Shown piece after piece: positions 15,959 to 24,239 of a stretch of DNA of 64,000 nt. The position numbers were made by a program, and so were the translations under genes. Origin of the DNA: UBA1764 sp045616685 (GTDB lineage Bacteria; Bacillota; Clostridia; Peptostreptococcales; Anaerovoracaceae); assembly GCA_045616685.1 (NCBI GenBank), contig JAZLHF010000014.1, positions 1 through 64,000 on the forward strand. The letters are read 5' to 3'. The notes beneath the pieces were generated by a model, which was not told the origin of the DNA, searched no databases, and saw only the letters and a list, made by a program, of their open reading frames with translations. The first letter of the stretch is position 1. Each line of letters starts with the position of its first letter.

Positions 15959-15985
15959 GGTGCACAACTGGTGCACATGGTGCAC
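15959..15985. repeat. Right iteron cluster: three GGTGCAC boxes
   Basis: GGTGCAC(A) occurs at 15959-15966, 15970-15977 and 15979-15985, in the same orientation and almost the same spacing as the set at 4387-4415. It lies 23 bases inside the right lysS-tail repeat. Confidence 0.7.
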
Positions 15986-16008
15986 GAAATTATGAGATTT
16001 GCGCTAGC

Positions 16009-16068
16009 CAAGCTTGAAATTTCAAGCAAATCCGGTTTCGAACTATACTTCCGGCTTCATTGTCGGGA
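16009..16068. repeat. attR: lysS 3' end (60-bp direct repeat)
   Basis: Matches 4209-4268 at 54 of 60 bases. It includes the last seven codons and stop of lysS and the palindrome GCTTGAAATTTCAAGC at 16012-16027. Integration here leaves a complete lysS. Confidence 0.88.
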
Positions 16069-17572
16069 ATAACAGCACGTCTCTAATGCTTGCGCTGTCT
16101 GTGAAGAGCATAATTGTTCTATCTACGCCGATACCAAGCCCTCCTGTTGGAGGCATACCATATTCAAGTGCGTTGACAAAATCATAGTCAACCTGGCACT
16201 TTGCATCTGGCTCTATTGCTTTGCGTTCTGCAACCTGGCGTTCGAATCTTCCTCTTTGATCGATAGGATCATTAAGTTCACTAAATGCATTGCCAAATTC
16301 TGTACAGTTAATAAAGAATTCAAAACGTTCGGTGAATTCAGGCTTATCAGGGCAACGTTTTGCGAGTGGAGATATTTCTACTGGATACTCGTAAATAAAT
16401 GTTGGCTGCACTAATTTGTCCTCGACGAAAGCATCAAAGAATTCAGGAAGAATGCTTCCCTTTGTTGCCTTTCCTTCTGGAAGTTCTACATTATGCTTTT
16501 TAGCCAGAGCGATAGCTTCTTCGTCTGTTTTTACTTCACCAAAATCAACGCCACTGTATTTTTTAACAGCTTCGGTCATTGTCATTCTTGTCCAGTTATC
16601 AAGGTCAATATCAATTCCTTGATAACTGATTTGTCTTGTTCCACAAACCTTGTCAGCCAGTCTCTTAAAGAGGCCCTCTGTTAAATCCATCATACCTTCA
16701 AAATCTGTGTAAGCCTGATAAAGTTCGATTGATGTGAATTCTGGATTGTGCTTTGGATCCATACCTTCGTTTCTGAAGATACGGCCAATTTCGTATACAC
16801 GATCGATTCCACCAACGATAAGTCTCTTAAGATAGAGTTCTGTTTCAATTCTAAGAACCATATCCATATCAAGAGTGTTGTGATGTGTTGTGAATGGTCT
16901 TGCTGCTGCACCAATTTCAAATGGTGTTAAAATTGGAGTTTCAACTTCAAGATAGTTCTTTTCATTAAGGTAGGCGCGAATCTCATTGATAATCATTGAG
17001 CGCTTCTTAAATGTATCCTTAACTTCCGGATTTACGATAAGGTCAACATAGCGCTGACGGTATCTCATTTCTGTATCTGTAAGTCCATGGAACTTTTCTG
17101 GAAGTGGATGTAGTGACTTTGAAAGAAGAATCAGTTTTGTCGCACGAACTGAAAGTTCTCCAGTCTTTGTTCGAAAGACTTCTCCGGTAACGCCGATGAC
17201 GTCACCAATGTCGAGTTTCTTAAATGCTGCGTATTCTTCTTCGCCAAGGTTGTCGCGAGTTACATAAAGCTGAATGTCGCCTTGATCATCTCTAAGATGT
17301 GCAAAACTTGCCTTGCCCATAACACGCTTTGACATCATTCTGCCTGCGATATTTACTGTTTTGCCACCGTCTGTTTCGTTTGCAAGATCCTTAAACTCTT
17401 CTTTAAGCACAGCTGAAAAATCGGTCTGATTAAACTTAGTGATTTCAAAAGGATTTTTCCCAGCGGCTTGAAGCCCTTCTAATTTTTCTTTTCTTATCTT
17501 AAACTGTTCACTTTCAGAAACCTGTGGTTTGTCTTGAGCCTGTTTCTGTTGAACCTGTTTTTCTTCTGCCAT
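16043..17572 (-). CDS. lysS: Lysine--tRNA ligase, class II
   Basis: The 509-residue protein has an N-terminal OB-fold anticodon-binding domain (about 60-165) and a class II catalytic core. Motif 2 is seen in YEIGRIFRNEGMD and motif 3 in GGLGIGVDRTIM near the C-terminus. Length is normal, apart from a short Lys/Gln-rich N-terminal extension. It charges tRNA-Lys in the cytoplasm. ATG 17572 overlaps the stop of greA by one base (TAATG). The gene is the integration target of the neighbouring element, and its last seven codons belong to the repeated attachment site. Confidence 0.97.
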   Translation of the reverse strand: MAEEKQVQQKQAQDKPQVSESEQFKIRKEKLEGLQAAGKNPFEITKFNQTDFSAVLKEEFKDLANETDGGKTVNIAGRMMSKRVMGKASFAHLRDDQGDIQLYVTRDNLGEEEYAAFKKLDIGDVIGVTGEVFRTKTGELSVRATKLILLSKSLHPLPEKFHGLTDTEMRYRQRYVDLIVNPEVKDTFKKRSMIINEIRAYLNEKNYLEVETPILTPFEIGAAARPFTTHHNTLDMDMVLRIETELYLKRLIVGGIDRVYEIGRIFRNEGMDPKHNPEFTSIELYQAYTDFEGMMDLTEGLFKRLADKVCGTRQISYQGIDIDLDNWTRMTMTEAVKKYSGVDFGEVKTDEEAIALAKKHNVELPEGKATKGSILPEFFDAFVEDKLVQPTFIYEYPVEISPLAKRCPDKPEFTERFEFFINCTEFGNAFSELNDPIDQRGRFERQVAERKAIEPDAKCQVDYDFVNALEYGMPPTGGLGIGVDRTIMLFTDSASIRDVLLFPTMKPEV

Positions 17573-18045
17573 TACTTTAAAATCTCCATAATCTTATAAA
17601 TAAGGACGCCTGCTTCTGTTTCGATTTCTACTATTTCGCCTTTTTTGCGACCAAGCAATGCCTTGCCTACAGGGGATTCGTTTGAAATTTTGCCTGAAAA
17701 TGGATCAGCATCTGTAATTCCAACAATAGTATATTTAGCCTGCTTTCCGGTCTTCTGGTCTTTAATACGTACTGTTAGCCCGAGGTTAACATGTTCGCCT
17801 GTCATTTCTTCTTCTGATACGATTTTTACGTTACGCATCATATATTCAAGTTTAGCAATTCTCTCTTCGAGTTCTGCCTGCTCGTTCTTTGCAGCATCAT
17901 ATTCTGCATTTTCAGAAAGGTCTCCGTATGACTTAGCTTCCTTTAAGTGCTGTGAAACTTCTTCACGTCTTACTGAAACCAAGTACTCGTGTTCGGATAC
18001 TACTTTGTCATAACCTTCTTTGGTTAATAAGATTTCTTCGCTCAT
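17572..18045 (-). CDS. greA: Transcription elongation factor GreA
   Basis: This 157-residue protein is of standard GreA length. An N-terminal coiled coil (about 10-75, with EHLKEAKSYGDLSENAEY split by residues) reaches into the RNA polymerase channel. A C-terminal FKBP-like domain ends with LLGRKKGEIVEIETEAG. GreA rescues backtracked polymerase by stimulating transcript cleavage. The acidic tip residues D and E of DLSENAEY are present. It lies two bases after dusB and overlaps lysS by one base, so the three form an operon, a common arrangement in Firmicutes. Confidence 0.96.
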   Translation of the reverse strand: MSEEILLTKEGYDKVVSEHEYLVSVRREEVSQHLKEAKSYGDLSENAEYDAAKNEQAELEERIAKLEYMMRNVKIVSEEEMTGEHVNLGLTVRIKDQKTGKQAKYTIVGITDADPFSGKISNESPVGKALLGRKKGEIVEIETEAGVLIYKIMEILK

Positions 18046-18046
18046 T

Positions 18047-18949
18047 TTATATCTCCTTTATAATTGTTAACAATTCATCCAGCGTATTAGCTTGGTTTAT
18101 CCGTGCTCGGAAGGCCGCCGCGCCTTTTACTCCTTTTATATAATGGCTGGCATGCGCTCTAATTTGTCTCATGCCAACATATTCACCTTTATCTTCTACA
18201 AGCATTGCTGCATGTCTTGCTAATGTTTGTTTGACCTCTTCAAGTTCCGGAGTCTCACCAGAAAAAATCCAAGGATTACCTATGGCACCTCTTGCAATCA
18301 TTACTGCATCAACGCCAGTTTCATCGAGCATCCTAAGTGCGTCTTCTCTTGAAAAGATATCGCCGTTCCCAACAACCGGAATTTTGACCGCTTGCTTTAC
18401 TTGTTTAATTACGCTCCAGTCTGCCTTACCTGCGTAGTACTGTTCGCGAGTTCTTCCATGAACGGTTATAGCAGAAGCCCCAGCATCTTCTATACGCTTT
18501 GCAAAATCAACAGCGTTTTTGCTATCTTCAAAACCTATACGCATCTTTACTGTGACAGGCTTTTTTGTATTTTCTATGCAAGCTTTCACACATGCCATTG
18601 CAACATCTGGACTCTTTAAAAGGGCACTTCCTTCGCCGTTTTTAACGACTTTTGGGACTGGGCATCCCATGTTTATGTCTATGCAAGCATTTGGATTGTT
18701 TTCTAAATGCTTAACTGCAAATGCAAACATTTCTGGCTCGTGGCCAAAAAGCTGTATGCCAACAGGGCCTTCAACCTTTTCGTCTATCCGAAGCAAGTCT
18801 TCGGTATTTTCGTTTCGATAATACAAGCCCTTTGCACTTACCATTTCTGTAAAAGCCATACCGCATCCATGCTCAAAGCAAATCTTTCTAAAGCTTATGT
18901 CAGAAACGCCAGCAAGCGGAGCTAACAAAAATTTATTAGTCCACATCAA
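18047..18949 (-). CDS. dusB: tRNA-dihydrouridine synthase
   Basis: The 300-residue TIM-barrel flavoprotein shows the Dus signatures: LAPLAGVSD at the start of the barrel, NMGCPVPKV with the catalytic cysteine, KMRIGF, HGRTREQ and NGDIF, and a C-terminal helical domain. It reduces specific uridines in tRNA using FMN and NADPH. Its position before greA and lysS is the standard dusB context. Its start overlaps the stop of the PucR-type gene by four bases (ATGA type), so translation is coupled. Confidence 0.93.
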   Translation of the reverse strand: MMWTNKFLLAPLAGVSDISFRKICFEHGCGMAFTEMVSAKGLYYRNENTEDLLRIDEKVEGPVGIQLFGHEPEMFAFAVKHLENNPNACIDINMGCPVPKVVKNGEGSALLKSPDVAMACVKACIENTKKPVTVKMRIGFEDSKNAVDFAKRIEDAGASAITVHGRTREQYYAGKADWSVIKQVKQAVKIPVVGNGDIFSREDALRMLDETGVDAVMIARGAIGNPWIFSGETPELEEVKQTLARHAAMLVEDKGEYVGMRQIRAHASHYIKGVKGAAAFRARINQANTLDELLTIIKEI

Positions 18950-20118
18950 AATGATTTAACTTCCTTTTCAATTCTTGCAATAGCAAGTGCAGTCATGATG
19001 CCTGGAACGATAGTATTACCTGTAATATCTACGCCTAAGATTTCACGAATACGTTTGATACGGTACTGGACTGTATTCGAGTGGATCTTCATGAGCTTTG
19101 CCGTCTTGGCAGCGTTCATGCCACTATCAAGCATGAAGCACTCAAGGGTTTCCATTAGGTGTTTTGACTTAGAATCTTTACTATCCTGTTTAAGTGGCGC
19201 AATCAGTGCTTGATAGTATTTTCTGACACTGCCACCGTTCATACAAATATTCACACAATTGTTTGCCAATGCAAGTTCGTACTTTGAAAACGAATGCTTG
19301 TATGGAAAAATTAACTGAACAAATGCTTCTGTTTCGTTGATAAGTTTAAATGCCGAGCAAAGATCATCGACATTCTTACATCCCATTACGTGGAAGGTTT
19401 TTGGAGCACCAGCAGCATCAGCCATTGATTTGGCCATAGCCTTCCATTCTGGCTCGCCAAATCTTTGTTTAAGCTTGGATCTAAGTACTACCCCGGCAAC
19501 TTCATTGGATTCTGCAACGCGCAGTGCTGAGCCGCCATACTTCTCTTCTTGCATAGTAAGAATTTTTAAAGCTTCATCACGCTGTGCATTTGGAATCATG
19601 TAAACGCCGCGAAAATCATCTTCTGCAATATTAAGCTCTTCCATTAAATTAGCTGCAAGCTGGGCATTGCCACGTTTCAGCGCACGGATGAATTCGGCAT
19701 TAGCATCACGCTCTGGAGAATAATTCCACATGCCCATAGCGAGCTCTATAATTTCGGCAAGTTTGATGATATCTTCTTGCTTGTAATAATCTTCGTTATC
19801 AACCAGCATCAAATAGTACTTCTTATCGCGCAGAGTGATTGGGCCCCAATAAGTTGTCACATCTCCAATCAAAACCTTTGTGTTCTCAATAGAATGTTGA
19901 ATATTAATTTCGATACCTTTTCTTACGGCATCTTGAATTGTTGCAACATGTCTTGTTTCTACAGAGAACACCGGGTTAAATTCTGTTGAGAAAAGTACTA
20001 TCTGAAAATTATTTGCAATAGCAGCTTCTCTTGCTGCAATTTGAAAGTTTGGATACTTTTCAAAATTCAGTAAGTGATAAATACTATTCGTAAGTAATTG
20101 ATTAATAAAGCCTGCCAT
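18946..20118 (-). CDS. PucR/CdaR-type transcriptional regulator
   Basis: The 390-residue protein ends in a PucR-type helix-turn-helix (about 330-385), seen as AAKTAKLMKIHSNTVQYRIKRI. The N-terminal two thirds have no named domain, but a GGDEF-like/PucR linker region is likely around 150-280. PucR/CdaR-family proteins regulate purine or sugar-acid use, but the inducer of this one is unknown. It stands between ftsH and dusB, seven bases after ftsH, in a housekeeping run, so it may respond to general metabolic state. Confidence 0.8.
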   Translation of the reverse strand: MAGFINQLLTNSIYHLLNFEKYPNFQIAAREAAIANNFQIVLFSTEFNPVFSVETRHVATIQDAVRKGIEINIQHSIENTKVLIGDVTTYWGPITLRDKKYYLMLVDNEDYYKQEDIIKLAEIIELAMGMWNYSPERDANAEFIRALKRGNAQLAANLMEELNIAEDDFRGVYMIPNAQRDEALKILTMQEEKYGGSALRVAESNEVAGVVLRSKLKQRFGEPEWKAMAKSMADAAGAPKTFHVMGCKNVDDLCSAFKLINETEAFVQLIFPYKHSFSKYELALANNCVNICMNGGSVRKYYQALIAPLKQDSKDSKSKHLMETLECFMLDSGMNAAKTAKLMKIHSNTVQYRIKRIREILGVDITGNTIVPGIMTALAIARIEKEVKSF

Positions 20119-20124
20119 TATTCC

Positions 20125-22149
20125 TTATTCTTCGTCGTCCATATCTTTAAAAATAACATTGTTGTCTTTATCAAATACAGCTATACGCTTACCCTTATTA
20201 AGTTCAGCGCGAATTTCTGCTTCATGAGCTTTGTTTTCTTCGGCCTTTCTTGCAGCTTCTGCTTCGTCTGCTGCTTTTTGAGCTGCATCTCTTTCGCTCT
20301 GAACAGTCTTAAGTTCTTCAGGCGTCTGTGTATTAGAATACAGTGCTTCGAACTGATCTTTATCCAGAGTTTCAAGTTCAAGAAGTCCAGCAGCAACTCT
20401 TTCGAGTTCTTCTCTGTGTTCCTTGAGAATACTTTCTGTTCTTGCATATTCTTCGTCAAGGATTCTTCTAACTTCCTTATCAATCTTGCTTGCGAGCTCT
20501 TCTGAATAATTCTGTTTAGATGTGAAGTCACGCCCTAAAAATACTTCATCCGCATCGGAGTAGTTGATTGGGCCAACAGCATCTGTCATACCATATTTAA
20601 CAACCATGTCGTGTGCAATCTTAGTTGCTCGTTCAAGGTCGTTGGAAGCTCCAGTTGAAACATCTCCGAGGACAATACTTTCTGCAACTCGACCACCAAG
20701 TAAATGGCAAATTTCGTTCAGCATATCTGTCTTTGTTTCGTAGTATTTATCCTCTTCAGGAAGTGACATAGTGAATCCGCCAGCCATTCCGCGAGGCATA
20801 ATTGTAACTTGGTGAACTGGATCACAACCAGGAATACTCCGCATTACAATTGCATGCCCTGCTTCATGATATGCTGTGAGCTTTCTTTCGGCTTCGGACA
20901 TTACTCTACTTGTCTTCTTTGGACCAGCAATAACTCTTGTAATAGCTTCTTCTACATCTGCCATGTGAATTTCACTACCATTTCTTCTTGCTGTAAGAAG
21001 TGCTGCTTCGTTCATCATGTTTTCGATATCAGCAGGGGTAAATCCCGGAGTTCTTCTTGCGAGAACTTTAAGATCTACATCATCACCGAGTGGTTTATTC
21101 TTTGAGTGAACCTTGAATACTTCTTCTCTGCCCTTAATGTCAGGAGTCCCGATAGTGACTTGTCTATCAAAACGACCAGGCCTTAAGATAGCTGGATCGA
21201 GTACGTCAGGTCTATTTGTTGCTGCCATAACGATGATGCCTTCATTAACTTCGAAACCATCCATCTCTACAAGCAGCTGATTTAATGTCTGTTCTCTTTC
21301 ATCGTTTCCACCACCGATACCGGCACCTCTGCGGCGGCCTACAGCATCGATTTCATCGATGAATACAATACATGGACTTTCTTTCTTTGCATCTGTAAAG
21401 AGGTCTCTTACTCGGCTTGCACCAACACCGACGAACATTTCTACAAAGTCAGAACCTGAAATTGAGAAGAATGGTACACCTGCTTCTCCGGCAACTGCCT
21501 TAGAAATATAAGTCTTACCTGTTCCTGGAGGGCCTACCAAAAGAATGCCCTTAGGAATTCTTGCGCCAAGCTCAGTATATTTTTTAGGGTTCTTAAGAAA
21601 ATCTACAACTTCACTAAGTTCCTGTTTTTCTTCTTCACAACCTGCAACATCTTTAAATGTAACCTTGCTGTCCTTTTCCATTCTTGCTTTATTTTTCCCA
21701 AAGCCCATGACGCCTTTTGATCCGCCACCGCCAAGCATGTTCTTATAAAGCACGAACAGCATAATGAGCATGATGATAGTTGGAATCCATCCAATTACTG
21801 ACGCCCATGTTGATGGTTTTACTGATAAAACCTGAAGGTCACCATTTGCTGCCATTGGTACGATGTAGTTTACTGAAACAGCATTCATGTCGTACTCGGT
21901 TGGAGCATATGTGATGTATATTGTTCCGTCTTTTAACTCGCCTTCATAGCAACGTGTACCAGAACTTACCTTAACACTTGCTACTTTACCCTCTTGCAAG
22001 TATGAAACAAATTCAGAGAAATCCAAGCTCTCAATTTGTCCCGCCATGCTACGTGTGAATGACTGAATTGCAAATGCAACTGCAAATGCAATGATGCAAA
22101 TCATAACGTAATAAATTGGACTTTTTGGATTCTTGTGTTTATTATTCAA
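20125..22149 (-). CDS. ftsH: ATP-dependent zinc metalloprotease FtsH
   Basis: The 674-residue protein has two membrane helices (about 12-31 and 118-137) flanking an extracytoplasmic loop. An AAA+ domain follows, with Walker A GPPGTGKT (about 205), Walker B IVFIDEIDAVG, the pore FVEMFVG segment and the second region of homology ending RPGRFDR. The zinc site is HEAGH near 428. The C-terminus has a long, charged, Ala/Lys/Glu-rich extension beyond the protease domain (about 610-674). FtsH degrades misfolded membrane and short-lived cytosolic proteins. It follows tilS as in many Firmicutes, but the hpt gene often found between them is missing. Confidence 0.97.
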   Translation of the reverse strand: MNNKHKNPKSPIYYVMICIIAFAVAFAIQSFTRSMAGQIESLDFSEFVSYLQEGKVASVKVSSGTRCYEGELKDGTIYITYAPTEYDMNAVSVNYIVPMAANGDLQVLSVKPSTWASVIGWIPTIIMLIMLFVLYKNMLGGGGSKGVMGFGKNKARMEKDSKVTFKDVAGCEEEKQELSEVVDFLKNPKKYTELGARIPKGILLVGPPGTGKTYISKAVAGEAGVPFFSISGSDFVEMFVGVGASRVRDLFTDAKKESPCIVFIDEIDAVGRRRGAGIGGGNDEREQTLNQLLVEMDGFEVNEGIIVMAATNRPDVLDPAILRPGRFDRQVTIGTPDIKGREEVFKVHSKNKPLGDDVDLKVLARRTPGFTPADIENMMNEAALLTARRNGSEIHMADVEEAITRVIAGPKKTSRVMSEAERKLTAYHEAGHAIVMRSIPGCDPVHQVTIMPRGMAGGFTMSLPEEDKYYETKTDMLNEICHLLGGRVAESIVLGDVSTGASNDLERATKIAHDMVVKYGMTDAVGPINYSDADEVFLGRDFTSKQNYSEELASKIDKEVRRILDEEYARTESILKEHREELERVAAGLLELETLDKDQFEALYSNTQTPEELKTVQSERDAAQKAADEAEAARKAEENKAHEAEIRAELNKGKRIAVFDKDNNVIFKDMDDEE

Positions 22150-22153
22150 TCTC

Positions 22154-23524
22154 TTATTCCTCCGTTATTCTAGTTACGAGAACATAGTTTGTGCTCCCGT
22201 CTACTTTACACAGATCTGATACTGTGTATCCCTTTACCCATAATACTTGATGTCCAGCACAAAGAAGCTTGATGCGATCTCGTTCTTCTTGTGACATCTT
22301 TCTATCAGACATGTAGTCTGATAATCTCTTTGTCCCGTTCATCCCCAACGGAACAATCTTATCTCCCATACGTCTTGTTCTGATATAAAGATCTGTGTCA
22401 AAATCAAGAACCTTAAGAGCATCTAATGCACATGCATGTTTGCCAAGCTCTCTAATTGGTGGAAGCTCTTCAATTGGAATTACGCTGCAGCTAACAGTCC
22501 ATTTCTTTGGAGGCTGAATAGCTTTGCTCTTAGGGCCCTTGAAGTAAACATTGTCATACTCAAGAACTGCCTTGTATCCATCGGCAAACTGAATTGTTGA
22601 CGGGCCATCTTTTTTGATAGCCTCGAGCAAGTTGTGTATATGAAGTGCTGTAATATCTTGTTTCATTCCGGCACGTTCAAACATTAATTTAATTACACGC
22701 TTTGCAACTGATGGATCCATCTTTGCAAGCTGTGATCTTGGCATGCAGTCCCAATCGTTGTCTTCTGCAATGCGTGGCATAAACTGCTTTGCTACACTTG
22801 TAATATAGTTATCATCTTCTCTTGCAGCATCAGCAAGCCTTACTAATCCATCCTTTAAGTTTGGATTGAACTCTCTTTCGAGAACTGGGATAAGTCTTAA
22901 CCTAAGTCTATTGCGAACGATTTGAAGATCTTGATTTGTTGAATCATATCTTGGTTCAAGCATGTTCTGCTTGCAATAGTCTTCGATGTCGACTCTTGGA
23001 ACATCAAGGAGTGGCCTGATTAATCCGTCCTCTCTCTTGTAGTCCATAGCTGCGAGCCCGTGGACTCCGGTGCCACGAAGAATCCGCATCAAAACTGTTT
23101 CTGCTTGATCGTCTTTGTTATGTGCAAGAACAATCTTTACATTTGAGTTCGGGAATTCCTCTTGCAACTTCTTAACTTTTGCAGTCAGAGTTGCATGGCG
23201 AACCTTGCGGCCTGCTTCCTCTTCTCCAATTCCAGCTTCTTTTGCCATTCTAGGTATATCTGCCACCTTAACCGTAATTGGTACAAGCAGACTCTTGCAC
23301 ATTTCGATTACAGCATTCATATCATCATCGGCTTCTTCGCCTCTAATCTGATGATTTATATGAACAGCATAGAGTTTAAACCTGAGTTTTGGCTGAAGCT
23401 TTGCTAAGATGTCAAGCAAGCATAGTGAATCTGGGCCGCCTGAAAGACCAAGAACTAGCTTGTCGCCTTCTTGAATCAGTTCGTGTTCTTCAATTGTTTT
23501 TAATACTATAGAATCTGCACGCAT
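22154..23524 (-). CDS. tilS: tRNA(Ile)-lysidine synthase
   Basis: The 456-residue protein has the PP-loop SGGPDS at about 29-34 and the N-type ATP pyrophosphatase core (1-220). Central and C-terminal TilS substrate-binding domains follow, with a late KLSDYM-like segment (RLSDYMSDRK) and WVKGYTVSD. It modifies C34 of tRNA-Ile(CAU) to lysidine, which is essential for AUA decoding. Its first 35 bases overlap the end of tatD. Its stop is four bases before ftsH. Confidence 0.95.
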   Translation of the reverse strand: MRADSIVLKTIEEHELIQEGDKLVLGLSGGPDSLCLLDILAKLQPKLRFKLYAVHINHQIRGEEADDDMNAVIEMCKSLLVPITVKVADIPRMAKEAGIGEEEAGRKVRHATLTAKVKKLQEEFPNSNVKIVLAHNKDDQAETVLMRILRGTGVHGLAAMDYKREDGLIRPLLDVPRVDIEDYCKQNMLEPRYDSTNQDLQIVRNRLRLRLIPVLEREFNPNLKDGLVRLADAAREDDNYITSVAKQFMPRIAEDNDWDCMPRSQLAKMDPSVAKRVIKLMFERAGMKQDITALHIHNLLEAIKKDGPSTIQFADGYKAVLEYDNVYFKGPKSKAIQPPKKWTVSCSVIPIEELPPIRELGKHACALDALKVLDFDTDLYIRTRRMGDKIVPLGMNGTKRLSDYMSDRKMSQEERDRIKLLCAGHQVLWVKGYTVSDLCKVDGSTNYVLVTRITEE

Positions 23525-24239
23525 TTGAATAAGTCGTATCTGCTACTTCTTCAAAACTAATTCCTTTTATCTCTGCAACTTTCATTACAGTATATTTCAC
23601 ATTTTCTGGACAATTTGGTTTTCCTCTGAAAGGTTCCGGAGTCAGGTAAGGACTATCAGTTTCAATTAACAATTTGTCAAGTGGAACAACGCCAACTACC
23701 TCAACTGTCTTTCGATTGTTCTTATATGTTACCGGGCCTGCAACGGAAATCCATGCGCCAAGTTTTATGTATTGTTTTGCAAGCTCTGCGCTCCCACTAA
23801 AACAGTGAAGAAGAACTCCACCTGTTTTTGTAAATGCATCATGAGCTTTAAGTATATCCATCGTCTCTTGATCTGCATCACGAGAATGGATACAAATTGG
23901 CATCTTGAGTTTTATTGCAAGTTCGATTTGATCTTCAAAACATTTTCTTTGAAGCTCGCGGCTTGGGTTATCTTCCCAATGGTAGTCAAGCCCAATTTCG
24001 CCGATAGCAACTATCTTGTCATTTTTCGCGAGCTCTTCTATTTTGTTTTGCTGCTCTTCATTCCACTTGTCTGCAAACTCTGGATGAATACCAACTGTGC
24101 CGTAGATACGATCTTCTTTCTTTGTCCAATTAACTGATTGAATCGAGCTTTCTATATCGCATCCTATATAGACCATCATATCTATATCGTGAGGCATTTC
24201 GTTTTCTAAATGACAATGTGAATCAAATAGTTTAGCCAA
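23490..24239 (-). CDS. tatD: TatD-family metal-dependent deoxyribonuclease
   Basis: The 249-residue protein has the metal-binding pattern of TatD: FDSHCHLE at the N-terminus, GEIGLDYHW with the bridging glutamate, CIHSRDAD, LLHCFSGS and LIETDSPYL. It is a magnesium-dependent DNase or exonuclease involved in DNA repair and quality control. Length is typical. It overlaps metG by eight bases and tilS by 35, so the block is probably one transcript. The metG-tatD pairing is conserved in Firmicutes. Confidence 0.93.
   Translation of the reverse strand: MAKLFDSHCHLENEMPHDIDMMVYIGCDIESSIQSVNWTKKEDRIYGTVGIHPEFADKWNEEQQNKIEELAKNDKIVAIGEIGLDYHWEDNPSRELQRKCFEDQIELAIKLKMPICIHSRDADQETMDILKAHDAFTKTGGVLLHCFSGSAELAKQYIKLGAWISVAGPVTYKNNRKTVEVVGVVPLDKLLIETDSPYLTPEPFRGKPNCPENVKYTVMKVAEIKGISFEEVADTTYSNACRFYSIKNN

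Larger units (their letters stand above)
4209..16068. mobile_element. Integrated element at the lysS 3' end
   Basis: The element is bounded by direct 60-bp repeats of the lysS tail and carries, from left, integrase, excisionase, Rep, a divergent set of plus-strand genes, then minus-strand TIR-like, AAA ATPase, specificity and methyltransferase genes. Three GGTGCAC boxes lie just inside both ends. An HUH-plus-helicase Rep with an integrase is the layout of integrative plasmids described as pCRESS-like. No conjugation (relaxase, T4SS) genes are visible, so it is probably integrative and at most mobilised in trans. Confidence 0.85.

Noticed and set aside
20098..20505. Long open frame opposite ftsH, and similar ones opposite other housekeeping genes
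   Set aside because: They are antisense to clear conserved genes, rich in Phe/Ser/Cys runs, and lack ribosome binding sites.
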